In this document: piece after piece, positions 10,918 to 20,019 of the stretch
Layout of the letters: every line of letters begins with the position of its first letter
Numbering within the stretch: position 1 is the stretch's first letter
Source of the DNA: Blastocatellia bacterium
GTDB lineage: Bacteria > Acidobacteriota > Blastocatellia > Chloracidobacteriales > Chloracidobacteriaceae
Direction of reading: 5' to 3'
Assembly: GCA_019695185.1 (NCBI GenBank)
Contig: JAIBAN010000009.1
Location: forward strand, 62,001-126,000
Length of the DNA: 64,000 nucleotides
The notes under the pieces: generated by a model
What the model saw: only the letters and a program-made list of their open reading frames with translations
Database searches by the model: none
Told to the model about the DNA's origin: nothing
Program-made: the position numbers and the translations under genes

Positions 10918-11733
10918 ATGACCGATTCGCAGAATTTAAGACCTGAAGCAGATCGAATTTGTAACCTGGTTCCATCACGGAACACTGAAAAAGATTGGAA
11001 AATCGAACACGCATTGGCAGCAGGCTCCCTGGCCGCACCATTGGCGACATTACCGGCCAGTATTGATCTTCGTGCCGAGTGGTGGACTATTGGCAATCAG
11101 GAATCAACCGGATCATGTGTCGGTTGGGCCTCCACTGACAGCCTGCTCCGTTACCACATGGTTAAAGCTGGCAAACTCAGCAAGGACAAAAAACTGTCTT
11201 CGCGTTGCACGTGGATGGCTTCAAAAGAAACCGACCAGTTCACCAACAGGCCGGAAACGTTTATTGAAGAAGCAGGAACCAGCCTCAAGGCAGCCGTTGA
11301 TTTTCTGCGGAGATACGGAGCAGTGCCGGAATCCATGCTGCCGTTCCACATTACAACCAACATGTACCTGGGTGACGGGAATGTTTTCTTCAGTGTTGCG
11401 GCAGGTTATCGAATTGCCTCCTATCACAACCTCTTTCTCGACTTTAGCAACTGGCGCAACTGGCTTGCCACGCAAGGACCGATTCTGGTTGGGTTGAGTG
11501 TTGATGCGACCTGGGATCATGCCTCGGCGACTAATGGCAACCTTGATACATTCCAACCCGGCACAGTACGAGGGGGGCATGCTGTGTGCCTGGTTGGGTA
11601 TCAAAATGATGGGCGTTTTATCATTCGTAATAGCTGGGGGACAACCTGGGGAGACCATGGGTTTGGCTATGCAACCGAAGCCTACATCAAAGCGGCATTT
11701 TATCCTGAAAGCTATGGGGTAATTGTAAGCTGA
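10918..11733 (+). CDS. papain-like C1A cysteine peptidase
   Basis: 271 aa from the ATG at 10918, chosen because TTTTTGGAGATGAAGCT supplies a GGAG SD; an upstream in-frame extension to 10786 lacks one. The catalytic residues are visible: oxyanion Gln61 and Cys67 in NQESTGSCVGWAS, His221 in RGGHAVCLVGY, and Asn238 in FIIRNSWGTTWGDHGFGY. There is no signal peptide and only a short N-terminal extension rather than a long propeptide. Such bacterial C1A enzymes are seen in phages and in secreted or toxin-like contexts, but no partner is nearby. Convergent with icd across a perfect hairpin. Confidence 0.9.
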   Translation: MTDSQNLRPEADRICNLVPSRNTEKDWKIEHALAAGSLAAPLATLPASIDLRAEWWTIGNQESTGSCVGWASTDSLLRYHMVKAGKLSKDKKLSSRCTWMASKETDQFTNRPETFIEEAGTSLKAAVDFLRRYGAVPESMLPFHITTNMYLGDGNVFFSVAAGYRIASYHNLFLDFSNWRNWLATQGPILVGLSVDATWDHASATNGNLDTFQPGTVRGGHAVCLVGYQNDGRFIIRNSWGTTWGDHGFGYATEAYIKAAFYPESYGVIVS

Positions 11734-11752
11734 GAAACAAATGCTGTTGTTC

Positions 11753-11803
11753 ATTGGTGAATGGTGAAGTGAAACAAACCTTCAAAAATCACCATTCACC
11801 AAT
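11753..11803. terminator. 15-bp perfect inverted repeat between convergent genes (heptamer-like)
   Basis: Arms 11753-11767 (ATTGGTGAATGGTGA) and 11789-11803 flank a 21-nt loop. The arms consist of GGTGAAT-type units, so this is a short member of the inverted heptamer class, placed where a bidirectional terminator is expected. Confidence 0.7.
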
Positions 11804-11819
11804 TGGTGTTGCTCAAAAA

Positions 11820-13208
11820 CTATTCCCCTTGCGCCTTGCTGAACATGGCCACTCCGTTTTCCTCATGCAGTTTTTCCACATGCATCCAGGTAAACCGTTT
11901 GGAAATTTCCGCTAAAAGCAGGTCAATATCCGTTTGGGTAAGTGGTTCGGTGGCCTTGTAGCGCAGGCGGAACCAGTCCACCAGATAAATGTCGGGGCGT
12001 GGGCCGGGATAAATCTTGGTACCCCGGTTTGAAATCAAGGAAAGCTCCATTTTCCCGACTCGCTGCGGAACCTCAGGCATCCCCTCATGTTGAATGAACA
12101 CATCCGCCCCGCGTAAAACCCATTCACGGTCACTGACGTGGGCGGCTTCCGGTTCACAGGTCATCACCGCCGGAGAAGCCAGTTCCGAGGTTTCAAACGA
12201 GCCAAACGGCGGCAAGGCGTGAATAATCGCCTGGGTAAAGTCCCTGGTTGTGGCCTTGCCCCCCAAATCACGGGTTTTCAAACCATCCGCCAAAACGCTG
12301 TGCAAGGCGCGTTCAATCCGTTTGGCAAACGAAGGCAGCCGCAAGTAATACAGCATCAAAGTGGCTGACTGAAGCAATGCTGTCGGATTGGCCACCCCCA
12401 TGCCGGCAATGTCGGGAGCACTGCCGTGGACCGCCTCAAAAACTGCCCGGTCACGCCCGATGTTGCCAGCCGGAGCGACTCCCAAACCTCCGACCAGTCC
12501 GGCACACAAGTCGCTGACGATATCGCCGTAGAGATTTTGCGTAATCATCACGTCAAACTGTTCCGGTTTCGTAACAAGCTGCATACAGGCATTGTCAATC
12601 AAAATGTCGTCCGCTTGCAGGTGCGGATACTCTTTGGCCACTTCACGGAAACAATCCAGAAATAATCCGTCGGAGTATTTATGGATGTTGGCTTTATGCA
12701 CACAGGTCACCCGCTGCCGTCCCATCGCCGTAGCCATTTCAAAAGCATAGCGAATGACAGCCATGGAACCGGGTCGGGTGATGATTTTCAAACACTGCAC
12801 AACATCCGGCGTCTGCCAGTGTTCAATCCCGCCATAGGTATCCTCAATGTTTTCCCGCACCAAAATCACATCCACATTGTCAAAGCGGGTTTTGACGCCG
12901 GGCAGCGTTTTGGCCGGACGCACATTGGCAAATAAATCCAATGATTTCCGAATGGTCACATTGACGCTTTTGTGCCCTCCGGCAATCGGTGTGGTGGTTG
13001 GACCTTTGAGCGCAATCTGATTGCGGCGGATGGATTCAAGCGTCTCCTGCGGTAATCCGTTGCCGTATTTTTCCACACAACTGAGGCCGGCTTCGGCCTC
13101 TTCCCAGGTAATAGGAGCCTTGGCAGCTTCAAAAATTTCAAGTACGGCATCGGAAATTTCAGGGCCGATGCCATCCCCTTTGAGTAAGGTCACAGTGCGG
13201 TTTTTCAT
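11820..13208 (-). CDS. icd: isocitrate dehydrogenase (NADP-type, long Thermus/Rickettsia-like form)
   Basis: TCA-cycle oxidative decarboxylation of isocitrate to 2-oxoglutarate. Seen: LLKGDGIGPEI at the N-terminus, the substrate Ser region GHKSVNVTIRKSLDLFANVRP, VRENIEDTYGGIEH, the metal-ligand region YGDIVSDLCAGLVGGLGVAP, and the nucleotide loop FEAVHGSAPDIAG. After about residue 335 comes a C-terminal domain of some 125 aa, as in the longer IDH subfamily and unlike isopropylmalate dehydrogenase, which ends there. A GAGGAG SD supports the start. Cofactor preference is inferred from family, not proved. Confidence 0.9.
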   Translation of the reverse strand: MKNRTVTLLKGDGIGPEISDAVLEIFEAAKAPITWEEAEAGLSCVEKYGNGLPQETLESIRRNQIALKGPTTTPIAGGHKSVNVTIRKSLDLFANVRPAKTLPGVKTRFDNVDVILVRENIEDTYGGIEHWQTPDVVQCLKIITRPGSMAVIRYAFEMATAMGRQRVTCVHKANIHKYSDGLFLDCFREVAKEYPHLQADDILIDNACMQLVTKPEQFDVMITQNLYGDIVSDLCAGLVGGLGVAPAGNIGRDRAVFEAVHGSAPDIAGMGVANPTALLQSATLMLYYLRLPSFAKRIERALHSVLADGLKTRDLGGKATTRDFTQAIIHALPPFGSFETSELASPAVMTCEPEAAHVSDREWVLRGADVFIQHEGMPEVPQRVGKMELSLISNRGTKIYPGPRPDIYLVDWFRLRYKATEPLTQTDIDLLLAEISKRFTWMHVEKLHEENGVAMFSKAQGE

Positions 13209-13328
13209 ACGGGCTCCTCAAACGAAGAAAAAAAATTATCATTTCGAAATATTCAGATATATGAATATTTGAATTTCAAAATAATCGAATTCATGAAAAA
13301 GTCAAGCCGAACTTCCGAAGGCCGCCAT

Positions 13329-13378
13329 AACATCAAAAACCGCAAAGCCCAGGTGTCTTGCACCTGAACCTTGCGGTT
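13329..13378 (-). terminator. probable terminator of the carbonic anhydrase gene
   Basis: Outer arms AACCGCAA (13338-13345) and TTGCGGTT (13371-13378) enclose an inner CAGGTG/CACCTG stem. On the minus strand the hairpin is followed by five Ts. Confidence 0.6.
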
Positions 13379-13455
13379 CGCAGGAGATATGATTACCTCT
13401 TGAAACTGAGGATTGTGCGCAGAGGTTTTTGCCGCCGATGGGACCTGAGTGTCGC

Positions 13456-14109
13456 TTATGAGGTGCCCATTTCGTAAATATGACCGTGCTCGGCGTAAGC
13501 CGTTTCCAAATCAATCTCAAGGTCTTTAATCAGGCCCGTCCGGATTTCATAAACCCAGCCATGAATTTCCAGCGGTTTATGCGCCCGCCGAATGGCATTC
13601 TGGACAAATGAGATTTTGGCGACGTTATAGGCCTGTTCAATCACGTTCAATTCCACCAACCGGCGGCGTCTTTGCTCAGGGTCCGAAATGGCATCCAGTT
13701 CTCTGTAGTGCAACCGGTAGACATCCCGGATATTGCGCAACCAGTTGTCAATCAATCCATGTGGTTTGGACTCCATCGAAGCCGCCACGCCACCGCAATT
13801 GTAATGGCCGCAAACGATAATGTGTTGCACCTTGAGCACTTCCACCGAATATTGGAGCACGGAAAGAACATTCATATCCGTATGGTCCACCACGTTGGCA
13901 ACATTGCGATGGACAAACATGTCTCCCGGCGCAACTCCCGTGATACCTGTAATCGGCACCCGGCTGTCGGAACAACTGATCAGAAGGAAATGCGGTTTTT
14001 GCCCCCGTGCCATTTTTTCGAAATATTTGGGATCCTTCCGAAGATTCTCGGCTGCCCATTGGCGGTTGTTTTCAAACAATTCCTCATAGGTTGTGATTTT
14101 GCTGCGCAT
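13456..14109 (-). CDS. beta-class carbonic anhydrase
   Basis: 217-aa cytoplasmic enzyme that interconverts CO2 and bicarbonate. Zinc ligands are visible as Cys46 (ISCSDSRVP, with the Asp48/Arg50 dyad), His102 and Cys105 (IIVCGHYNCGGVAA). The length and the extended helix region DPEQRRRRLVELNVIEQ fit the bacterial Can type. An AAGGTGG SD precedes the ATG. It lies upstream of icd on the same strand but is separated by a predicted terminator. A role in supplying bicarbonate for carboxylation reactions is inference. Confidence 0.95.
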   Translation of the reverse strand: MRSKITTYEELFENNRQWAAENLRKDPKYFEKMARGQKPHFLLISCSDSRVPITGITGVAPGDMFVHRNVANVVDHTDMNVLSVLQYSVEVLKVQHIIVCGHYNCGGVAASMESKPHGLIDNWLRNIRDVYRLHYRELDAISDPEQRRRRLVELNVIEQAYNVAKISFVQNAIRRAHKPLEIHGWVYEIRTGLIKDLEIDLETAYAEHGHIYEMGTS

Positions 14110-14271
14110 CGTTTTTCCACCTTTTTAAGAAGTGTCAGTGTGAAAGAAACCGGGATTGGTCATAACCAAGTGTTCCCGGCCCGAAAACATGCTGGAAAAA
14201 ATTCACCTGCTGTGGCACTGTGGCCGCTCTCAAACCCAACTCACCAAAGTTTCAAATAAACCGAAAGTTTT

Positions 14272-14940
14272 ATGGATTCAGAGACCTTTTTGGGCCGCTG
14301 CCTGGCAGCCATGGGCGGGTTGTCGCACCTGCACGGAGTCCGCACCATTCGTATTCGCTCAGAGCGGACGGTTTTTCCCAGTCGTGAAACCGTCCAATTA
14401 ACCGTTTTTCGCAAAGCCGGGGGACGGATCCGGATTGAGGAATCCCTGGCCAGTGGCACGACCACAGTAACGATTGTCAATGGCTTGGCCGGAGTCCGCC
14501 ACACCTATGACAACCCTGACGACGTTGGTACGAAAAAATGGCCGCTCGTCTCCGAACGTCTGACCGGTCCTGAAGTTGAAACCGTAAAACGGTCCATTCG
14601 GCTGTATCCGCGTAATTTTCTGGCTCATGCGGATGAACACTCCTACAGTGACCCGATTCCGGATGAAGTCGCCGGACAATCCGTGTTTTGTGTTGAGCTT
14701 CCAGCCGAAAACGCCCGCTTTTGCTTTGATGGGGAAACGTTTTTGTGCCGGTCACTGCTGGACCGGAACCGTGGATTGCTGACGATTTATGAAGATTACC
14801 GGGCAATCAGCGAGGTGACCACCCCTTGCCGTGAACGTCGGTTCCTCAACAACCGGCTTCAGGAAGAGGAAACGGTTTCGGAAGTGCTTTATAACCTTGA
14901 AGTTGCCGATGAACTGTTTGAAGTAAAAATCAAAGATTGA
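14272..14940 (+). CDS. hypothetical protein
   Basis: 222 aa, not recognised. It starts MDSETFLGRCLAAMGGLSHL and is soluble, with no signal peptide or transmembrane segment. The sequence is rich in beta-strand-like stretches (TVFPSRETVQLTVFRKAGGRIRIEE; FCFDGETFLCRSLLDRNRGLLTIYEDYR), which faintly resembles LolA/LppX-type lipoprotein-localisation folds, but the usual signal peptide is absent, so no function is claimed. The SD is weak. It is isolated between the minus-strand carbonic anhydrase gene and the convergent sorbosone-dehydrogenase-like gene. Confidence 0.7.
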   Translation: MDSETFLGRCLAAMGGLSHLHGVRTIRIRSERTVFPSRETVQLTVFRKAGGRIRIEESLASGTTTVTIVNGLAGVRHTYDNPDDVGTKKWPLVSERLTGPEVETVKRSIRLYPRNFLAHADEHSYSDPIPDEVAGQSVFCVELPAENARFCFDGETFLCRSLLDRNRGLLTIYEDYRAISEVTTPCRERRFLNNRLQEEETVSEVLYNLEVADELFEVKIKD

Positions 14941-14967
14941 GCGGTTCAGCTCCTTCAGCTTCATCCC

Positions 14968-16299
14968 TCAGTCTTTCACGGATTTGCTGACGTAATAAAT
15001 CACTCCCGCAGCATCATCCGTCAGGAAAAAGGCATCCGGCCCCACCCTTAAAATTCCACAGGGGCGTCCGTGAACGGTTTCACCCTCTTTGAATCCGGTG
15101 ATGAAATCCTGCGGACGGATTCCCTTTTTCACCCGGACCACCCGATACCCCCGGTCAAGTTCCTTTTTCGTCGAGCCATGCAAAGCTGTCAAAAAGTAAT
15201 TCCGCAGGCTTTTTTCAGTGCTGCTGCTGTCAAAATACTCCAGACCGAGTGGCGCACTGTGGGCTGGAAAGCTGGCATAGGCCACCGGTACCCGACCACA
15301 GTCCATTCCTGCCTCCGAAGCATGATACTGCTCGTCGGCGTAGATTTTTGAACGATACTCAAAACAGTAGGGCCAGCCGTAATTCTGCTGGTCCTGCACC
15401 TGATACAGCGTTTCCTCGGGTTTGTCATCGCCCAAATGGTCCGAGCCCATATTGGTCGCCCACAACCGGCCAGCCAGCCATTTGAGTCCCACGGCATTGC
15501 GCAGTCCTTTGGCAAACAGGCGCTGGTTTTTGCCATCCGGGTCCATTTCAATCACAGTGGCGCGGACTTCCTCTTTTTCCTCACACGAATTGCAACTGCT
15601 CCCGACTGAAATGTAGAGCTTCCCGTTGTCGCCAATGACAATGGTTCGGGTCAAATGCCAGCCGCCGTATTTGTAGCTCAATCCATAATCAGGAAAGGTC
15701 GCCAGCGTCTCAGGCTCCGCCGTGGGAGCAGTTTCGCCGGCGGTGTAGCGGAACCGCACCAGTTTGTCGGTCAAAGCCAGGTAAAACCACATCACCCCTT
15801 GAGCGTCGGTCCAAAAGGCAATGCTGTTGGGATTGCGCAACCCGGTCAGATACGGAATGACTTCGGCAAACCGGCCCTGTTTCGGGTCAAAATCCTTGAG
15901 GATGTACACTGCCCCTTTCGAGTTATCAGTAAGGTTGTACATATCAGTCACGAAATACCGGTTGTCGGGGCTCTTGGCAAAAAAACGAACCCGTTTCAGA
16001 CCTTCGGCGGCAACCGTAAGCTCGAACCCCTGGGCCACATTCAAAACGTAGGACTTTCCGTTTTGTAATTGAATCGGGTGTGGCTCCAGCTTGACAGGAT
16101 GGGTATCAACCGGCTCCGCATCAATGTCTTGGGGAAGTGGTAACGGGCTTTTGCTGACGGGTTTGGCAGCTTCAACCGGAGTTTGCAATTTGGCAGGGGA
16201 GGTTTGCAGCTTGGCAGGAGGGGTTTCGTGACAGGCCAGCACCAGGCACATCCCGGCCAGTCCAACCCACTTTTTGAGGTTTGTTCGCCGTAATTTCAT
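14968..16299 (-). CDS. lipoprotein with sorbosone dehydrogenase-like (PQQ sugar dehydrogenase) propeller
   Basis: 443 aa. The N-terminus is a lipoprotein signal with lipobox LVLAC (Cys23). A proline-rich linker contains a duplicated PAKLQT. From about residue 80 follows a six-bladed propeller of the glucose/sorbosone dehydrogenase family: KRVRFFAKSPDNRYFVTDM, GLRNPNSIAFW, LYISVGSSCNSCEEKEE, FAKGLRNAVGLKW, ATNMGSDHLGDDKPEE, GRPCGILRVGPDAFFLTDD. Relatives bind PQQ and oxidise aldoses periplasmically; PQQ use here is inferred. The gene follows the EamA transporter gene with an 17-bp gap, suggesting co-transcription. Confidence 0.85.
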   Translation of the reverse strand: MKLRRTNLKKWVGLAGMCLVLACHETPPAKLQTSPAKLQTPVEAAKPVSKSPLPLPQDIDAEPVDTHPVKLEPHPIQLQNGKSYVLNVAQGFELTVAAEGLKRVRFFAKSPDNRYFVTDMYNLTDNSKGAVYILKDFDPKQGRFAEVIPYLTGLRNPNSIAFWTDAQGVMWFYLALTDKLVRFRYTAGETAPTAEPETLATFPDYGLSYKYGGWHLTRTIVIGDNGKLYISVGSSCNSCEEKEEVRATVIEMDPDGKNQRLFAKGLRNAVGLKWLAGRLWATNMGSDHLGDDKPEETLYQVQDQQNYGWPYCFEYRSKIYADEQYHASEAGMDCGRVPVAYASFPAHSAPLGLEYFDSSSTEKSLRNYFLTALHGSTKKELDRGYRVVRVKKGIRPQDFITGFKEGETVHGRPCGILRVGPDAFFLTDDAAGVIYYVSKSVKD

Positions 16300-16316
16300 T
16301 AGAGAATAGCCTTGGT

Positions 16317-17207
16317 TTAGCGCAGTCGGGTAATCATCCCCAAAGAAACCATCACCAAAAAAGCCCCGCCGATTTGATTGGGCAACAGTTTGTCTCCGAG
16401 CACCACTGCCGCAATCAGAATTGCCAGCACCGGCTGGGCGGTGGCAATCAGAGAAACCAGCCGCGCTCCGATGCGCCCGATACCCATGAACTTCAACTGG
16501 AGAGCCAAAAACAGCATTGTGCCCATAAACCCTCCGACGGTCAGGTTGGGAAGCTCACCCAGATGGCCAATTGCCTGAACGTTATAGACGGCCAAGGCCA
16601 TGAGCGCCGTAAAAAAATTGACCCAGCCAATCGCCTGCCCTGGTTTCATCTGAACCGTCAATCGTTGGATGAGCAAATCATTGCCGGCCAGGGTCATGGT
16701 GGCGGTCACCGGGAACACATATTCCCACAGCGGGCGTTTGATTGCCGGAGCCGTGCTCATCGCCAGCACCACCCCTGAGACAGCCACCAGCAATGCCAGA
16801 AACCATTTCAACGTGGGCCGCTGTTTTTCAAAAACCCATAAATAGAGACCTACAATACCGGGATACAGGGAAAGAATGATGGCCGTTGGAGCGACCCCCA
16901 ACCGGGCATACCCCTCAATCATGCAGATGGCCCCGGTTCCGCCAACCAGAGAAAGGCAAAGGACATTAAAAGTTGAATGCCGTTCCAACCGGGGAAATTC
17001 GCGGACGGAAGCCCAGGCCAGAAGAGCAGCCACCAAAGCCTGAATCACCATCATTCCAGCCGTTTGGGCTCCAACCGCAACACCAAACCTTGTGACGGTT
17101 CCGGCCCCCGCAAACAGGGTGGAAGCTGAAAAAGCCAACATCATGCCGGGAAAGAGCGGTTCATGAGAAAGTTTTTGAGTACTGGTCGGAGTGGGTGGTT
17201 GTGTCAA
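16317..17207 (-). CDS. EamA/DMT-superfamily transporter
   Basis: 296-aa integral membrane protein with about ten hydrophobic segments arranged as two EamA halves (about 22-150 and 165-296). The second half contains LVSLIATAQPVLAILIAAVVLGDKL, the typical end of a DMT carrier. Such proteins export metabolites or amino acids; the substrate is unknown. The first start is TTG at 17207; the first ATG (17144) would remove only a hydrophilic tail. Neither has a clear SD. A GGTTCAG array lies just upstream. Confidence 0.85.
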   Translation of the reverse strand: MTQPPTPTSTQKLSHEPLFPGMMLAFSASTLFAGAGTVTRFGVAVGAQTAGMMVIQALVAALLAWASVREFPRLERHSTFNVLCLSLVGGTGAICMIEGYARLGVAPTAIILSLYPGIVGLYLWVFEKQRPTLKWFLALLVAVSGVVLAMSTAPAIKRPLWEYVFPVTATMTLAGNDLLIQRLTVQMKPGQAIGWVNFFTALMALAVYNVQAIGHLGELPNLTVGGFMGTMLFLALQLKFMGIGRIGARLVSLIATAQPVLAILIAAVVLGDKLLPNQIGGAFLVMVSLGMITRLR

Positions 17208-17225
17208 TCAGGTGCTCAGTCTTGA

Positions 17226-17256
17226 GGGTTCAGGGTTCAGGGTTCAGGGTTCAGGG
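17226..17256. repeat. tandem heptamer array (GGTTCAG) x4
   Basis: Four clean units upstream of the EamA gene. No facing arm is found nearby. Confidence 0.85.
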
Positions 17257-17313
17257 CTTTTGAATATCACAAAAAGCAGTTTTTTGAACCAGATACAATT
17301 CTCAATTCGAACT

Positions 17314-17547
17314 TCAATGAACCGGTTTGACTACCCGTTTGGTGGAGGCAGGGTATTTTTCCAACAGTTGGGCCGGACGCCGGGGCCGCCGTACCAGCTC
17401 GCCCCCACAATTTGGGCATGTTCCGTGGAGGATGGTTTCGGCACAGCCGGTGCAAAAGGTGCATTCAAACGTACACATCACAGCCTCAAGTGAATCAGGT
17501 GGTAAATCCTTGTCACAAGATTCGCAATTCGGGCGTAATTCGAGCAT
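17314..17547 (-). CDS. DUF1272 zinc-ribbon protein
   Basis: 77-aa protein matching the DUF1272 pattern: MLELRPNCESCDKDLPPDS, then CTFECTFCTGCAE and HGTCPNCGGELVRRPRRPA. The CxxC pairs should bind zinc. The function of the family is not known. The strong SD (GGGGAGGAA) supports the start. It is followed by a heptamer-free spacer and preceded by the zinc-ribbon membrane protein gene on the same strand. Confidence 0.9.
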   Translation of the reverse strand: MLELRPNCESCDKDLPPDSLEAVMCTFECTFCTGCAETILHGTCPNCGGELVRRPRRPAQLLEKYPASTKRVVKPVH

Positions 17548-17570
17548 TTCAATTCCTCCCCGGTTTTCAA

Positions 17571-17597
17571 TCCTCAGTCCTCAGCCCTCAGGCCTTA
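17571..17597. repeat. CAGTCCT-type heptamer array
   Basis: Three to four CAGTCCT/CAGCCCT units directly after the stop codon of the zinc-ribbon membrane protein gene (minus strand). Confidence 0.75.
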
Positions 17598-18086
17598 CAT
17601 GGATTCCATACGCCGCCGCAATTGGGTGCGGTCTTCTTGCAACTTCATGATTTTACGGTTGTAGACCGGGTTGAAAGCAAGCCAGTAGGCTGCCCCCAGA
17701 AAAATCAGGAAAATGACCAGCACAAAATTGAACTCTGACCAGGTACCGCGTGGAGCGAGCGCTGCTTTCAGTTCAAATATCAGAAAACCAAAAGGAATCA
17801 CCGCCGCAATCAGGGCAACATAACTGAATCGCTCCAATCGTGTCACTTTGTCGAGCAAAATTGAAATCTCGAAATTGATGCTTTCAATTTCAGCCGAGGC
17901 AACCGCCAAGTCATCCTTGCGGTCCGGCTCCTTTAACTGAATCTTGCCCTCTTCCTTATAAACCCGAAACGTCTGTCGGCATTTGGGGCACAAAACCGTT
18001 TTTACATCATCCGGGAATGTAATGCGGGCGTCACATTTGGGGCAAATGCGGTCAGTTACGGTGGGCTTGGGGGGTTTGGTGCTCAT
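17595..18086 (-). CDS. zinc-ribbon membrane protein
   Basis: 163 aa from the ATG at 18086; an in-frame extension upstream (to 18125) translates heptamer sequence and is rejected. Seen: an N-terminal zinc ribbon with CPKC and CPKC pairs (about residues 13-33, like MJ0042-type ribbons), a short acidic/basic helix with SAEIESINFEISILLDKV, then two transmembrane segments (about 90-110 and 125-145) and a basic coiled tail. No function is recognised. The heptamer element on its upstream side separates it from purA. Confidence 0.75.
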   Translation of the reverse strand: MSTKPPKPTVTDRICPKCDARITFPDDVKTVLCPKCRQTFRVYKEEGKIQLKEPDRKDDLAVASAEIESINFEISILLDKVTRLERFSYVALIAAVIPFGFLIFELKAALAPRGTWSEFNFVLVIFLIFLGAAYWLAFNPVYNRKIMKLQEDRTQLRRRMESM

Positions 18087-18094
18087 ATTTTTCC

Positions 18095-18203
18095 AAGGAC
18101 TGAGGACTGAGGACTGAGGAACCAAGAACTCTTTCCTGATCGTAATTCTTGACCGACTTCAGAGAAACTCAGTCCTCAGTCCTCAGTCCTCAGTCCTCAG
18201 TCC

Positions 18204-18205
<2 letters not shown>
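18095..18205. repeat. inverted heptamer element (AGGACTG/CAGTCCT)
   Basis: Left arm 18095-18120 (three units), right arm 18168-18205 (five units), spacer about 47 bp. The right arm abuts the purA stop codon (18204-18206). Confidence 0.9.
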
Positions 18206-19553
<1,348 letters not shown>

Positions 19554-19568
19554 TTACACACACGAATG

Positions 19569-19600
19569 CCTGAAAACGTCTGGCTTGCGACGTTCTCAGG
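19569..19600. promoter_or_regulatory. 12-bp hairpin in the purA leader
   Basis: Arms 19569-19580 and 19589-19600 pair with one mismatch around an 8-nt loop, 60 bp upstream of purA. It could be a regulatory RNA hairpin or an operator; no family was recognised. Confidence 0.4.
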
Positions 19601-19751
19601 GACTCACCAACCAAAACTCGTTTTGAATGGGATTGGCGGACTGTTCACCAACCGGGATCACATTAGCATTCGGCTTCCGAAAAGGACGCCCGGAATGCAA
19701 CCGCGAAATTAAACGACAAACCTGCCGGAGCCGTCAAGCCACTCTGAGTAA

Positions 19752-19880
19752 GCCAGGACTGAGGGCTGAGGACTGAGGCCCGAGCATTTTCACTTGCGGC
19801 AGGTCACTGTTTCCTGAGGCTGGTGAGGGGTATTCGTACAACCAGGTCCTCAGCCCTCAGTCCTCAGTCCTCAGTCCTTC
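19752..19880. repeat. inverted heptamer element (AGGACTG/CAGTCCT)
   Basis: Left arm 19752-19779, right arm 19848-19880. A GGGCTGA variant unit occupies a matching inner position in both arms. Confidence 0.85.
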
Positions 19881-20019
19881 AAAGAATTGACATCCCGCCC
19901 TCCCGCCATTTAGTGTAGGTGCTACTCCAACGACCAGACAGATTGTGCTCCCACCGGAGGGCACAACCCGTGCCAAGCCTTCCAAAGGTTTGTTTTTGCA
20001 CGACTTGCAAGGAATCGAA

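Noticed and set aside
11820-13208. 3-isopropylmalate dehydrogenase
   Set aside because: The sequence is longer with a C-terminal domain, and the overall motif set fits isocitrate dehydrogenase.
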